Notes under the pieces: generated by a model
The model's input: only the letters and a program-made list of their open reading frames with translations
Database searches by the model: none
What the model was told of the DNA's origin: nothing
Program-made: the position numbers and the translations under genes
Shown here: positions 33,544-42,798 of the stretch, piece after piece
Layout: every line of letters begins with the position of its first letter
Numbering within the stretch: the first letter of the stretch is position 1
Assembly (NCBI RefSeq): GCF_000422885.1
Contig: NZ_KE383942.1
Coordinates: forward strand, 313,353-377,352
Source: Ottowia thiooxydans DSM 14619
Lineage (GTDB): Bacteria; Pseudomonadota; Gammaproteobacteria; Burkholderiales; Burkholderiaceae_C
Direction: 5' to 3'
DNA length: 64,000 nucleotides

Positions 33544-34518
33544 ATGAGACGTCACATACTGATTGCAGGCGCACTTGCTTGCACCGCCGTGTTCGCACCC
33601 GCTGCCGTTTGGGCGCAACCGGCTTTCCCCAGCAAACCTATTCGGATCGTCGTCCCTAATGCACCCGGCGGCGCGGCTGATCTGACAGCGCGTACGGTCG
33701 GCGAAAAAATGGCTAAGGGCTTAGGGCAGCCTGTAGTTATCGACAACCGGCCGGGTGCTGGCGGTGTGGTGGCCGGACAAGCGGTGGCGAGCGCGCCTGC
33801 CGACGGCTACACCTTGTTGCTTATCTCCAGTGGCACCGCCGTAAGCGAAGCGCTGTTCAAGTCGCTGCCGTTCGACTCACGCAAGGATTTCACGCCCGTG
33901 GCACCTCTAGCCACGTTTGACTTGGTGATCGTGAGTTCGCCCACTGGTGAGTTCAAGACTCTGACAGATTTGGTGTCTTGGGCCAAAGCCAACCCAGGCA
34001 AGCTCAACATTGGAACGCCTGCCATTGGCACCACGCAGAATTTGGCCGCGGAACTGTTCAAGACGGCTGCCGGCATTGATGCCCAGGTCGTGCCCTTCAA
34101 AGGTACGCCGGATGTCATCACGGCCATTCGTGGCGGCCAGATTCAGGTGGGGTTGGATATTTTGAGTCCACTCCTGTCGCAAATACAGGGCAAGGCGCTT
34201 CATCCGCTGGCTGTTACAGGCACGAAGCGCTCCCGCGTACTCCCGGATGTGCCTACTGCGCAAGAGGCTGGCGTCAAGAATTTGAATGCGGCATCCTGGA
34301 ACGGTCTGGCTGTTCCAGCCAAAACTCCGAAAGCCGTTGTGGATCGCTTGAGCAAAGAGATCAATGCTGCGCTGGCTGATGCGGATGTGCGCAAGAAACT
34401 GGAAGCACTGAATCTGGATCCACATCCTGGCACGCCAGCTGATGCCGCCGCCATGTTGAACGGAGACATCCAGCGCTGGGCCGAAGTCATTTCGCGCGCG
34501 AAGATCGAGAAGCAGTAA
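33544..34518 (+). CDS. Bug-type tripartite tricarboxylate transporter substrate-binding protein
   Basis: This 324-residue protein starts at ATG 33544 with AAGGAG upstream (33532-33537). It has a Sec signal peptide (MRRHILIAGALACTAVFAPAAVWAQ) and the Bug signature FPSKPIRIVVPNAPGGAADLTARTVGEKMAKGLGQPVVIDNRPGAGGVVAGQAVA. Such periplasmic proteins are highly amplified in Comamonadaceae and Alcaligenaceae and bind carboxylates, often aromatic. No TctA/TctB membrane genes are nearby. Divergence from the aryl-CoA operon across a shared palindrome suggests common control. Confidence 0.85.
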   Translation: MRRHILIAGALACTAVFAPAAVWAQPAFPSKPIRIVVPNAPGGAADLTARTVGEKMAKGLGQPVVIDNRPGAGGVVAGQAVASAPADGYTLLLISSGTAVSEALFKSLPFDSRKDFTPVAPLATFDLVIVSSPTGEFKTLTDLVSWAKANPGKLNIGTPAIGTTQNLAAELFKTAAGIDAQVVPFKGTPDVITAIRGGQIQVGLDILSPLLSQIQGKALHPLAVTGTKRSRVLPDVPTAQEAGVKNLNAASWNGLAVPAKTPKAVVDRLSKEINAALADADVRKKLEALNLDPHPGTPADAAAMLNGDIQRWAEVISRAKIEKQ

Positions 34519-34621
34519 GCGCAGGGCGCGTGAGCGCAGAGCGTCTGTGAATGGATGTCCTTCAGCCCCAGCCGCTGGGTGTTGAAGGCTCCTGCGCCAA
34601 TGTCCTCTCTACCGCTTCAGG

Positions 34622-36400
34622 CTACCCGGCGTAGTTTTGCAGGCGTGCGTACAAGCCTCCTGACGCGAGCAGCTCCGCATGTGTGCCTTGCTCCACAATC
34701 TTTCCTCGCTCCATAACTACGATGCGATCAGCGTGCTCAATGGTCGAGAGCCGGTGCGCGATCACCAGAGTGGTGCGCCCCTCCATGACACGCGCCATGG
34801 CCTGTTGGACCAGGCGTTCGCTTTCGGTGTCTAGCGCGGAGGTCGCCTCATCGAGCAGCAACACAGGCGCATCTTTGTAGAGCGCCCTGGCAATAGCCAG
34901 CCGCTGGCGCTGGCCACCAGAAAGCTCGGTGGCGTTATGCCCCAGTACCGTGTCCATGCCCTGTGGGAGCGTTGCCACGTGAGCGGCCAAATTGGCATCA
35001 TTCAGGCATGCCTGCACTCGATCGCGGTCGATATGCGCGGCACCTAGGGCCACGTTGGCGGCCACACTGTCATTGAGCATGGTGACATCCTGGCTGACCA
35101 GTGCGAACTGTGCCCGCAAAGCGGCAAGCGGCCAGGCACTGGCGTCAATGTCGTCCAGCAGTATTTGTCCCCCATTGGATTGGACAAAGCGAGGCAGCAA
35201 ATTCACCAGTGTGCTTTTGCCTGAGCCTGAAGGCCCCACCAGTGCGACGGTTTCCCCTGCCTTGATGTGCAAACTCACGCCATCCAGGGCGGGGGCGGCG
35301 TCATCGCGGTAACGCACGCTCACCTCCCGCAGCTCGATTTTTCCGAGCGCACGTGGGGGAACCAGCGCTGCACCGGCCGTGTTGTCGGCCTCGGGCTGAA
35401 CGCTGTCTATCAAATCCAGGCCACGTTCGAGCGCAGCCATGCCACGCGTGATCGGGTTCACCACGTCAGCGAGTCGCCGGGTGGGCGCGACCAGCATGAG
35501 CATGGCGCCAATGAAAGCCACGAAGCCTCCCACGGTCATGGCGCGCCCATCTACGCTTTGGCCTTGTGAAAGCGCTATGCCGATCATGGTTGAGAGCGCC
35601 ACGGATGCGACCAATTGCGTGAGCGGCGTGGTGGCAGCCGAAGAGCGGGTGGCCTTTAGCGCCAGATCGCGCAGGCGGCGGCTCAAGGTCTCGAAGCGCT
35701 CAGCCTGCGCACCTTGCGCACCATGCAGGCGCACCATGCGGTGCGCGAGCACGTTTTCTTCCACCACGTACGCTAATTCATCGGTAGCAATCTGGCTTTG
35801 CCTGGTCACCTTGTACAGATGCCGCGTCATGACCTTGAGAATCCAGGCCACGCACGGCACTAAAACCAGCACGATGAGAGTGAGCGACCAGTTGAGGTAG
35901 AACAGGTAAGCCAGGAGCGCGATCACCGTGAAGCTGTCGCGCGCCCCAGTGATAACGGCCTGCACCAGTTGTGAAGCGCCGTTTTGCACTTCATAGACGA
36001 TGGTGTTGGCCAATTGGCTAGCTGATTGCCGTGAAAAAACGGATAGATCGGCCGTGAGCAGGCGGTCGAATAGCTGGCGCCGGAGCACCAGCATGCCTTC
36101 TCCGGCAATGCGCGCCAAGGCGTATTGCCCGGCAAACTGGGTCAATCCCCGGAGCATGAACAATCCGATCACGGTCACGGGGACCATCCAGATCGGCAGC
36201 TCGCCCTGGGTAAATCCGCGATCAAGCAGCGGTTGCAACAAGGCCGGGATGGCTGGTTCAGTGAGGCCTGTGGCCACTGTGGAGCCGATGGCCAGGGCCC
36301 ATCCGGCCCGGTATTGTTTGAAATAGCCCCATAGGCGCCGCATGCGCTCTTTCAGAGGGCGTTGGCTGGAGGGGCTGGGCTGGGGGTCTGGTGAGGCCAT
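34622..36400 (-). CDS. msbA: MsbA-like lipid A flippase (ABC transporter)
   Basis: This 592-residue half transporter has six membrane helices in the first ~330 residues. The ATPase domain has Walker A VGPSGSGKST, signature ELSGGQRQRLAIARALY, Walker B PVLLLDEATSALD, and switch His IAHRLS. MsbA moves lipid A-core across the inner membrane. The start is set at ATG 36400; an ATG at 36484 is in frame but reaches further into the promoter area of the divergent tolB. Its location beside tolB-pal fits an envelope function. A general multidrug exporter is less likely but cannot be excluded. Confidence 0.8.
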   Translation of the reverse strand: MASPDPQPSPSSQRPLKERMRRLWGYFKQYRAGWALAIGSTVATGLTEPAIPALLQPLLDRGFTQGELPIWMVPVTVIGLFMLRGLTQFAGQYALARIAGEGMLVLRRQLFDRLLTADLSVFSRQSASQLANTIVYEVQNGASQLVQAVITGARDSFTVIALLAYLFYLNWSLTLIVLVLVPCVAWILKVMTRHLYKVTRQSQIATDELAYVVEENVLAHRMVRLHGAQGAQAERFETLSRRLRDLALKATRSSAATTPLTQLVASVALSTMIGIALSQGQSVDGRAMTVGGFVAFIGAMLMLVAPTRRLADVVNPITRGMAALERGLDLIDSVQPEADNTAGAALVPPRALGKIELREVSVRYRDDAAPALDGVSLHIKAGETVALVGPSGSGKSTLVNLLPRFVQSNGGQILLDDIDASAWPLAALRAQFALVSQDVTMLNDSVAANVALGAAHIDRDRVQACLNDANLAAHVATLPQGMDTVLGHNATELSGGQRQRLAIARALYKDAPVLLLDEATSALDTESERLVQQAMARVMEGRTTLVIAHRLSTIEHADRIVVMERGKIVEQGTHAELLASGGLYARLQNYAG

Positions 36401-36565
36401 GGGAGAGGAGTCTAACGAGCATGGAACCTCTGCCAAAAAATCGTGTCTCAGGAATGTCTTTTGCAAAAGCGCATCAGTGCGCAATACAGTTTGTCACGAG
36501 GGTTAATGCTGAGTGTGTAACATTCGACCCTGCATCTGGATCTCCCCAGTTCACAATTGCATCGC

Positions 36566-37867
36566 ATGAAACTAGACCCCCGTGTTGTTTTGTCTCCTGG
36601 CCTTCGCCGCCGTGGCCTCATTGTTGCCATGGCTGCCGCACCCAGCCTTCCGGCATTGGCGCAGTTTCGCGTTGAAGTCTCCGGCGTTGGGCTGACCCAG
36701 TTACCCATCGCGCTTGTGCCGTTTCGCGGCGAGGGCGCCTCGCCGCAAAAGATCAGCGCCATCATCCGCGCCGATCTCGAGCGAAGCGGCCGTTTTCGCG
36801 CGGTCGAGCCCGGCGCCGATGCAATGGACGAAACCACCCGTCCTGATATGTCGGTCTGGCGGCAAAAAAGCGCTGATTCCCTGGTTGGCGGAAGCGTGAC
36901 GCTTCTTCCAGACGGTCGTTTCGACGTACGTTTTCGCCTCTGGGACGTCGTTCGGAACCAGGATCTGGGCGGTCAGGGCTATGTGGTGCCCCGGGCTGAC
37001 TTGCGGCTAGCGGCACACAAAATTTCCGACTACATCTACGAAAAACTGACCGGAGAGAAGGGCGTCTTCTCCACGCGCCTGGCCTACATCACCAAGAGCG
37101 GCACCCGATATTCCCTCTGGGTCGCTGACTCTGATGGCGAAAACGCTCAAGCTGCATTGGGAAGCCCTGAGCCCATCATCTCCCCCAGTTGGTCGCCAGA
37201 TGGCCTGCAGTTGGCTTATGTATCGTTCGAATCACGTAAGCCGGTCATCTACGTGCACGATGTGTCCACCGGGCGGCGCAGGCTCCTGGCGAACTTCCGG
37301 GGATCCAACAGCGCCCCCACCTGGTCGCCAGATGGCCGCAATCTGGCGGTCACCCTGTCGCGCGACGGCGGATCACAGCTCTATCTGATCAGTGCGAACG
37401 GTGGGGAGCCAAGAAGGCTCACGCAATCGCAAAGTATTGATACCGAGCCGGCTTTTTCGCCAGATGGCAGTAGTATTTATTTCGTAAGCGATCGCGGAGG
37501 CGCGCCGCAAATCTATCGCATGCCCGCCAGCGGAGGCCCGGCACAGCGGGTGAGCTTCAGTGGCAACTACAACGTTTCTCCATCCGTCAGCCCTGATGGG
37601 CGGTGGCTGGCCTACATTTCGCGTACCGGCGGTGCTTTCAAACTCCAGGTCATGGAGATTGCATCCGGGAACGTGGCCTCCATTACGGACACCACGGACG
37701 ATGAAAACCCCAGTTTCGCCCCCAACGGCAAGCTCATCGTCTACGCCACGCGGCAAGGCGGCCGTGAAGCACTGATGACCACTACGCTGGACGGCAAGAT
37801 CAAAGCCCGTCTGGCAGGCCAGGGAGGCGAGCTTCGTGAGCCCTCCTGGGGCCCGTTCCAGCGTTAA
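36566..37867 (+). CDS. tolB: Tol-Pal system protein TolB
   Basis: This 433-residue periplasmic protein starts at ATG 36566. It has a signal peptide (RRRGLIVAMAAAPSLPALA, cleaved before QFRVEVSG). An N-terminal alpha/beta domain (IALVPFRGEGASPQKISAIIRADLERSGRF) is followed by a WD40-like beta-propeller with repeated SPxWSPDGxxLAYVS blades near residues 205-430. It links Pal to TolA during cell division. The following genes are pal and cpoB; the upstream tolQRA genes are not in the window. Confidence 0.95.
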   Translation: MKLDPRVVLSPGLRRRGLIVAMAAAPSLPALAQFRVEVSGVGLTQLPIALVPFRGEGASPQKISAIIRADLERSGRFRAVEPGADAMDETTRPDMSVWRQKSADSLVGGSVTLLPDGRFDVRFRLWDVVRNQDLGGQGYVVPRADLRLAAHKISDYIYEKLTGEKGVFSTRLAYITKSGTRYSLWVADSDGENAQAALGSPEPIISPSWSPDGLQLAYVSFESRKPVIYVHDVSTGRRRLLANFRGSNSAPTWSPDGRNLAVTLSRDGGSQLYLISANGGEPRRLTQSQSIDTEPAFSPDGSSIYFVSDRGGAPQIYRMPASGGPAQRVSFSGNYNVSPSVSPDGRWLAYISRTGGAFKLQVMEIASGNVASITDTTDDENPSFAPNGKLIVYATRQGGREALMTTTLDGKIKARLAGQGGELREPSWGPFQR

Positions 37868-37906
37868 TTTTTTTGTTTCGGAATTCACCTCCCAGGAGAA
37901 CCTTTC

Positions 37907-38458
37907 ATGATTAAGCGTTATTTTGTACTCGCTACAGTTGCTGCCGCGTTGGCTGGTTGCGGCTCCAGTGTCAAGCTCGACCCACCAATTCAAGACAGCA
38001 CCGCCACGAGCACCAGTGGTGCGGGAACCGGCGCAACAGCTGCCGGGACGCAAGGGCAGGGCGCAGGTCAAAGTTCGGTCGCACCAGTGCAGGTTGGTGG
38101 ATCGAGCGCTGATGTGGCAGGCCCGTCAGGCGTAGACCGTGTCATCTATTTCGACTACGACAGCTTCGTTGTTCAGCCCGCCTTCCAGTCGGTGGTAGAC
38201 CAGCACGCACGCTTTCTCCAGGCCAATCGCGGCCGCAGTGTCGTGCTTGAAGGCAGCACCGATGAGCGCGGCAGCCGTGAGTACAACCTGGCATTGGGGC
38301 AAAAGCGTGCTGAAGCCGTGCGCCGTGCCCTGACTCTGGTTGGCGCCACCGACGCGCAAGTCGAAGCCATCAGCTTTGGTGAGGAAAAGCCCGCTGTGAC
38401 CGGCTCCGGTGAAGGTGCCTACGCCAAAAACCGCCGCGTTGAGTTGCGCTACCGCTAA
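37907..38458 (+). CDS. pal: Peptidoglycan-associated lipoprotein Pal
   Basis: This 183-residue lipoprotein has a signal peptide and a lipobox LAGC with acylated Cys at about residue 18. A low-complexity linker rich in T, G and A follows. The OmpA-like domain holds VIYFDYDSFVVQPAFQSVVDQHARFLQANRGRSVVLEGSTDERGSREYNLALGQKRAEAV, whose TDERG and NLALGQKRA motifs bind peptidoglycan. It sits between tolB and cpoB. A ribosome binding site CAGGAG lies just upstream. Confidence 0.96.
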   Translation: MIKRYFVLATVAAALAGCGSSVKLDPPIQDSTATSTSGAGTGATAAGTQGQGAGQSSVAPVQVGGSSADVAGPSGVDRVIYFDYDSFVVQPAFQSVVDQHARFLQANRGRSVVLEGSTDERGSREYNLALGQKRAEAVRRALTLVGATDAQVEAISFGEEKPAVTGSGEGAYAKNRRVELRYR

Positions 38459-38479
38459 GCCTTGAACGTGTCCAGCTCC

Positions 38480-39292
38480 ATGCCTTATTTCCGCATCGCT
38501 GTCCTGGCCGCGGCGTGCTTCGCAGGCACAGCGGCGCAAGCGCAGCTGTTCGGCGGCGACGACCAGGCTCGTCAGGCCATCCTGGATTTGCGCCAGCGTT
38601 TCGACGCAGCGGTGAATGCACAGAACCGCCTGGTCGACGAAAACACGCAGATCCGGCGCAGCATGCTTGAACTTCAGCAGCAGATCGAAGCCATGCGTGC
38701 TGAACTGGCACGCTCGCGTGGTCAAGACGAGCAGTTCGCGCGCGAGCTCTCCGAATTGCAAAAGCGCCAGGGCGGCGCGCAGCAGGAGCTCGATGAGCGC
38801 GTGCGCAAGCTGGAGGCCGGCGAAGTGGCGCGTGCGGCTTCTGCAGCAGCGGCTGCCACCGCAGCGGCAGCAGCACCCACCACCCCCGAGGCGGGTGCGA
38901 GCGCAGCGGCACCGGATGCGACCGAAAAGCAGGAATACGATGCCGCGCTGGCAGTCTTTCGTTCTGGTGATTTCAAAGCATCGCAGACTGGTTTTGCCGC
39001 GTTCATCAAGCGCTATCCACGCAGCTCATTGGCCCCGTCTGCCCTGTTTTGGCTAGGTAACGCGCAATACGCTACCCGCAACTACAAGGAAGCGATCACC
39101 AACTTCCGCTCTTTGCTGACTGCGGTACCCAATCACGCCAGGGCTCCGGAAGCCATGCTTTCCATTGCCAACTGCCAGGTTGAGCTCAAGGATGCTCGGG
39201 CCGAGCGCGCTACGCTTGAACTGCTGGTCAAGACTTACCCGAAATCTGAAGCTGCCCAGGCGGCGCGTGATCGCATTGCGAAGCTGAAGTAG
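38480..39292 (+). CDS. cpoB: Cell division coordinator CpoB (YbgF)
   Basis: This 270-residue periplasmic protein has a signal peptide (RIAVLAAACFAGTAAQA). A coiled coil runs at about residues 35-120 (ILDLRQRFDAAVNAQNRLVDENTQIRRSMLELQQQIEAM), an alanine-rich linker follows, and a C-terminal TPR domain ends it (EYDAALAVFRSGDFKASQTGFAAFIKRYPRSSLAPSALFWLGNAQYATRNYKEAI). It coordinates peptidoglycan synthesis and Tol constriction. GTG 38468 is an alternative start; neither has a clear Shine-Dalgarno site, and coupling to pal (21 bases) is likely. Confidence 0.9.
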   Translation: MPYFRIAVLAAACFAGTAAQAQLFGGDDQARQAILDLRQRFDAAVNAQNRLVDENTQIRRSMLELQQQIEAMRAELARSRGQDEQFARELSELQKRQGGAQQELDERVRKLEAGEVARAASAAAAATAAAAAPTTPEAGASAAAPDATEKQEYDAALAVFRSGDFKASQTGFAAFIKRYPRSSLAPSALFWLGNAQYATRNYKEAITNFRSLLTAVPNHARAPEAMLSIANCQVELKDARAERATLELLVKTYPKSEAAQAARDRIAKLK

Positions 39293-39390
39293 TTGGGTTT
39301 TATTGGCTTTTGTCTGCCATCTGCTGGGCCGATTCCAGCTTCGACTCAGGCAGATTTGACGCGAGCAGGGATAAACCCTCAAGCTCGCGC

Positions 39391-39443
39391 TATAATTCGA
39401 GGTTCCCTTGCCGCACTCCATCTGACGCTGGAGGCGGTTTTTT
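39391..39443 (+). promoter_or_regulatory. rpsF promoter (-10) and leader hairpin
   Basis: TATAAT at 39391-39396 is a perfect -10 element; a convincing -35 is not seen at standard spacing. About 15 bases downstream a hairpin CCGC-A-CTCCA (39411-39420) with TGGAG-GCGG (39429-39437) is followed by six T (39438-39443). This terminator-like stem in the rpsF leader, with CCGC at its base, could allow autoregulation by bS6-bS18, as in the known rpsF leader motif. The regulatory role is inferred. Confidence 0.5.
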
Positions 39444-39498
39444 AGTTGTCTGCTACTTCTAAAGTGGCCGGCACGGTATTCATCCATAAGGAGTTTGA

Positions 39499-39861
39499 AT
39501 GCGTCATTACGAGATTATTTTGCTGATCCACCCGGATCAGAGCGAACAAGTTCCGGCCATGCTGGAGCGCTACAAGGGCATGATCACCGCCGGCGGCGGA
39601 AAGATTCATCGCGTGGAAGACTGGGGCCGTCGTCAATTGGCGTACCAGATCAACAAGCTGGCTAAAGCTCACTACCTGTGCGTCAACATCGAGGCTGATC
39701 AAGCCGTGATGGGCGAGCTGGAGCACGCTTTCCGCTTCAACGATGCAGTGTTGCGTCACCTGACCGTACAACGTCCTAAGGCTGACACCGGCCCATCATC
39801 CATGATGAAGACAGTTGAGCGCGAAGAAGCCCGCAAAGCTCAGCAAGTCGAGTCCAACTAA
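39499..39861 (+). CDS. rpsF: 30S ribosomal protein bS6
   Basis: This 120-residue protein starts with [29 protein letters not shown], the bS6 signature, with [25 protein letters not shown] and a basic C-terminal tail. It binds bS18 in the small subunit. It is first in rpsF-priB-rpsR-rplI, with AAGGAG 7 bases upstream. It is a complete, normal-length protein. Confidence 0.97.
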   Translation: MRHYEIILLIHPDQSEQVPAMLERYKGMITAGGGKIHRVEDWGRRQLAYQINKLAKAHYLCVNIEADQAVMGELEHAFRFNDAVLRHLTVQRPKADTGPSSMMKTVEREEARKAQQVESN

Positions 39862-39882
39862 GTCGTCGCCGTATTGGCGGGC

Positions 39883-40173
39883 GTGAACCGCACCGATCTC
39901 ACAGCTTGCATCGTCGAATGCAGCGCTCTCAGGTACACACCGGCAGGATTGCCGGCGTTGGATTTGAGGCTCGAACACGAGTCCAGCGCTGAAGAGGCCG
40001 GTGCAACGAGACAGGTGAAAGCCACGCTAAAGGCTCTCGCGGTTGGCGCGATGGCTGAGAGGTTAGGCAAACAGGTGGTGGGATCGCAATGGCGTTTCAC
40101 CGGCTTTTTGGCCAGCCCCCGCAACGGCAAGCACGTAGTGCTCCACATCCAGGATTTTCAGCAAGATTTGTAA
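39883..40173 (+). CDS. priB: Primosomal replication protein PriB
   Basis: This 96-residue protein uses GTG 39883: the N-terminus [34 protein letters not shown] matches PriB, and an in-frame TTG at 39874 is less likely. It is a single OB-fold with single-strand DNA binding. The C-terminal [13 protein letters not shown] is conserved. PriB helps PriA and DnaT reload DnaB at stalled forks. The gene lies between rpsF and rpsR, as in most beta- and gammaproteobacteria, and dnaB itself follows the operon. Confidence 0.92.
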   Translation: MNRTDLTACIVECSALRYTPAGLPALDLRLEHESSAEEAGATRQVKATLKALAVGAMAERLGKQVVGSQWRFTGFLASPRNGKHVVLHIQDFQQDL

Positions 40174-40183
40174 GGAGGCCCAA

Positions 40184-40465
40184 ATGGCCACGTTCAAGAA
40201 ATTCAACAAGGACAAGCGTCCTAAGCGCAACACCCAGTCGCTGCTGTTCAAACGCAAGCGTTTCTGCCGCTTCACAGTGGCAGGCGTCGTCGAGATCGAC
40301 TACAAAGACATGGATGTCTTGCGCGATTTCATCGGCGAAAACGGCAAGATCATTCCCGCTCGCCTGACCGGCACGCGCGCGATCTACCAACGTCAGCTCA
40401 ATACCGCCATCAAGCGCGCGCGCTTCCTGGCCATGCTGCCATACACAGACCAGCACCGCGTCTGA
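40184..40465 (+). CDS. rpsR: 30S ribosomal protein bS18
   Basis: This 93-residue basic protein contains [63 protein letters not shown], which is the bS18 core. A strong AAGGAGG precedes the ATG. It pairs with bS6. It lies 10 bases after priB and 14 before rplI. Confidence 0.97.
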   Translation: MATFKKFNKDKRPKRNTQSLLFKRKRFCRFTVAGVVEIDYKDMDVLRDFIGENGKIIPARLTGTRAIYQRQLNTAIKRARFLAMLPYTDQHRV

Positions 40466-40479
40466 GGGAAAGAAGCACC

Positions 40480-40932
40480 ATGCAAATTATTCTTCTAGAC
40501 AAAATCGCTAACCTGGGCACCCTGGGTGAAATCGTCAAGGTCAAAGACGGCTATGCCCGTAACTTCCTGATCCCTAGCGGCCGCGCTCGTCGCGCTACTG
40601 CGGCTAACAAAGCTGAATTCGAAGCCCGCCGTGTGGAACTCGAAAAGCAAGCCGCTGACAAACTGGCCCAGGCCAAAGCCCAAGGCGAAAAACTTGCTGG
40701 TAAAACCTTCAAGTTGACACAAAAAGCCGGTGTTGATGGCCGCCTGTTTGGCTCCGTCACTAACAGCGACATCGCCGAAGAACTGAAAAAGCAAGGCTTT
40801 GAAGTTGTGAAGTCGCAAGTTCGCTTGCCCAACGGTCCTATTAAGCTCGTGGGCGACACCACCGTTGCTGTGTCACTGCACACTGACGTGGTGGAAGAGA
40901 TTACTGTTTCTGTGTACGGCGAATCCGCCTAA
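40480..40932 (+). CDS. rplI: 50S ribosomal protein bL9
   Basis: This 150-residue protein has [36 protein letters not shown] as the N-terminal globular domain, then the long central helix and a C-terminal domain with [25 protein letters not shown]. It is the last gene of the rpsF operon and is followed by a clear terminator. Confidence 0.97.
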   Translation: MQIILLDKIANLGTLGEIVKVKDGYARNFLIPSGRARRATAANKAEFEARRVELEKQAADKLAQAKAQGEKLAGKTFKLTQKAGVDGRLFGSVTNSDIAEELKKQGFEVVKSQVRLPNGPIKLVGDTTVAVSLHTDVVEEITVSVYGESA

Positions 40933-40954
40933 ACCGAATACGGTCCTGTCTCAG

Positions 40955-40986
40955 CCGCCACCCCATAAGGGTGGCGGTTTTTTTTT
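40955..40986 (+). terminator. Rho-independent terminator after rplI
   Basis: CCGCCACCC (40955-40963) pairs with GGGTGGCGG (40969-40977) around CATAA, followed by at least nine T. It is a textbook terminator for the rpsF-priB-rpsR-rplI operon. Confidence 0.9.
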
Positions 40987-41034
40987 AGTTGAGCGGTGCG
41001 AAATGCACCGCGTTGTGCACAGCATATGGGTATC

Positions 41035-41065
41035 TTATGCACAGTCCGTGCACCGCTTATCCCCA
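41035..41065. promoter_or_regulatory. DnaA-box-like sites upstream of dnaB
   Basis: TTATGCACA at 41035-41043 is a perfect match to the DnaA box TTATNCACA; TTATCCCCA at 41057-41065 is one base off. They lie about 180-210 bases before the dnaB start, in a 313-base gap between rplI and dnaB. They could make dnaB responsive to DnaA, but two sites alone are weak evidence. Confidence 0.35.
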
Positions 41066-41245
41066 GAGCTATCCCGTGACACCGCAGCTCAGCCGGCGTA
41101 GCATTCGGAATGGAGTTGGACCTAGGAGCCTGTCGGACTTGGAAACCCTCCAAATGCCGTATGAGTACCGTTTTTCGCTGCGTCGCTGGTCCTCCCCTGC
41201 CGGGTGAGGGCGCATTCAACTGCCGTCCCCAGGTTCAATTTACAC

Positions 41246-42658
41246 ATGTCCTCTGCTTTTCCTCCCAGTTACCCTGACCTCGGCGATGACTTGTCGCCCG
41301 ATCGTCAGGTAGCGCAGCTGCGCATTCCTCCCCATTCGATAGAGGCGGAGTCGAGCGTGCTCGGTGGCCTGTTGCTAGACAACGGCGCCTGGGATCGCGT
41401 TGGCGATCTGGTCAAAGACACGGACTTCTACCGTTACGAACACCGTTTGGTGTACGCCGTCTGCGGCAAACTGATCAACGAAACCAAACCGGCAGACGTC
41501 ATTACCGTGTTTGAGGAGTTGCAGCGCCAGGGCAAGGGCGATGAGATTGGTGGCCTGGCGTACTTGAACTCTCTTGCGCAGTACGTTCCCAGCGCCGCCA
41601 ACATTCGCCGTTACGCAGAAATCGTGCGTGAGCGCGCGATCTTGCGCAAACTGGTTTCCGCCAGCGATGAGATCGCCACCGCCGCCTTCAATCCACGCCA
41701 GCCGGTGGCCAAAATCCTTGACGAGGCTGAATCCAAGATCTTCAAGATCGGCGAAGAAGGCTCGCGCATGAAGCAGGGCTTCCAGGCCATGGATAAGCTG
41801 GTGGTCGATCTGCTGGATCGTGTGCAGGAGATGGCGGACAACCCGAATGACGTCACGGGCGTACCCACTGGTTTCTACGATCTGGATCGCATGACCGCTG
41901 GCCTGCAGGGCGGCGATCTCGTGGTGCTCGCTGCGCGTCCGTCCATGGGTAAGACAGCGTTTGCGGTGAACATCGCTGAACACGTGGCGCTCAACGAGCA
42001 GCTACCCGTGGCCATTTTCTCCATGGAAATGGGCGCGGCGCAGCTCGCCGTGCGTATCGTGGGCTCGATTGGCCGTATCGACCAGGGTCACTTGCGTACT
42101 GGCAAGCTGACAGATGAAGAGTGGCCGCGTCTCACAGAAGCCATTGAAAGCCTGCGCACAATTTCCCTGCATATCGACGAAACGCCAGGCCTGTCACCAA
42201 GCGAGTTGAGAGCCAACGCGCGCCGACTGGCCCGCACGTGCGGCAAGCTTGGCCTGATCGTGGTCGATTACCTGCAACTGATGAGCGGAAGCAGCAGTAA
42301 CGAGGAAAACCGCGCCACTGTGCTGGGCGAAATCTCCCGCGGATTGAAAGCGCTTGCCAAGGAATTGAACTGCCCGGTTATTGCACTTTCGCAGCTTAAC
42401 CGCAGCGTGGAGCAGCGAACCGACAAACGCCCCATGATGAGCGATTTGCGTGAATCAGGCGCTATTGAGCAAGATGCCGACATCATCATGTTCATCTACC
42501 GCGATGATTACTACAACAAGGATTCGCGCGAACCTGGCGTGGCCGAGATCATTATCGGCAAACAGCGTAACGGCCCCACGGGTACCGTAAAACTTGCCTT
42601 TGTCAAACAGCTGACGCGCTTCGAGAGTTTGGCTCCGGGCAGCCAGGACGATTTCTAA
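41246..42658 (+). CDS. dnaB: Replicative DNA helicase DnaB
   Basis: This 470-residue protein starts at ATG 41246. The N-terminal helical domain is LRIPPHSIEAESSVLGGLLLDNGAWDRVGDLV. The RecA-like domain has Walker A RPSMGKTAFAVNIAEHVA near residue 232, H4 motif LIVVDYLQLM, and the C-terminal ESGAIEQDADIIMFIYRDDYYNKDSREPG. It is the hexameric 5'-3' helicase of the replication fork. PriB is encoded just upstream in the ribosomal operon. Confidence 0.97.
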   Translation: MSSAFPPSYPDLGDDLSPDRQVAQLRIPPHSIEAESSVLGGLLLDNGAWDRVGDLVKDTDFYRYEHRLVYAVCGKLINETKPADVITVFEELQRQGKGDEIGGLAYLNSLAQYVPSAANIRRYAEIVRERAILRKLVSASDEIATAAFNPRQPVAKILDEAESKIFKIGEEGSRMKQGFQAMDKLVVDLLDRVQEMADNPNDVTGVPTGFYDLDRMTAGLQGGDLVVLAARPSMGKTAFAVNIAEHVALNEQLPVAIFSMEMGAAQLAVRIVGSIGRIDQGHLRTGKLTDEEWPRLTEAIESLRTISLHIDETPGLSPSELRANARRLARTCGKLGLIVVDYLQLMSGSSSNEENRATVLGEISRGLKALAKELNCPVIALSQLNRSVEQRTDKRPMMSDLRESGAIEQDADIIMFIYRDDYYNKDSREPGVAEIIIGKQRNGPTGTVKLAFVKQLTRFESLAPGSQDDF

Positions 42659-42668
42659 ACCTTCCTAG

Positions 42669-42698
42669 AACCTGTTCACGATGCATCGTGAGCAGGTT
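42669..42698. terminator. Inverted repeat after dnaB
   Basis: AACCTG-T-TCACGAT pairs with ATCGTGA-G-CAGGTT around a GC centre, 10 bases after the dnaB stop. No T-run follows, so it may stop only with the second hairpin downstream. Confidence 0.5.
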
Positions 42699-42744
42699 GG
42701 AATGCGCTGCTAAGGTGTACTTCACGTTTGCCTGCAGCACAAAC

Positions 42745-42775
42745 AAAAAAGCCGCGACGGCTGTCGCGGCTTTTT
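42745..42775. terminator. Bidirectional terminator between dnaB and the aminotransferase gene
   Basis: GCCGCGAC (42751-42758) pairs with GTCGCGGC (42763-42770) around GGCT, with a run of A before and T after. It can end transcription from dnaB (plus) and from the convergent aminotransferase (minus). Confidence 0.85.
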
Positions 42776-42798
42776 GTTGGCGGATATAAAAAGGCGGT

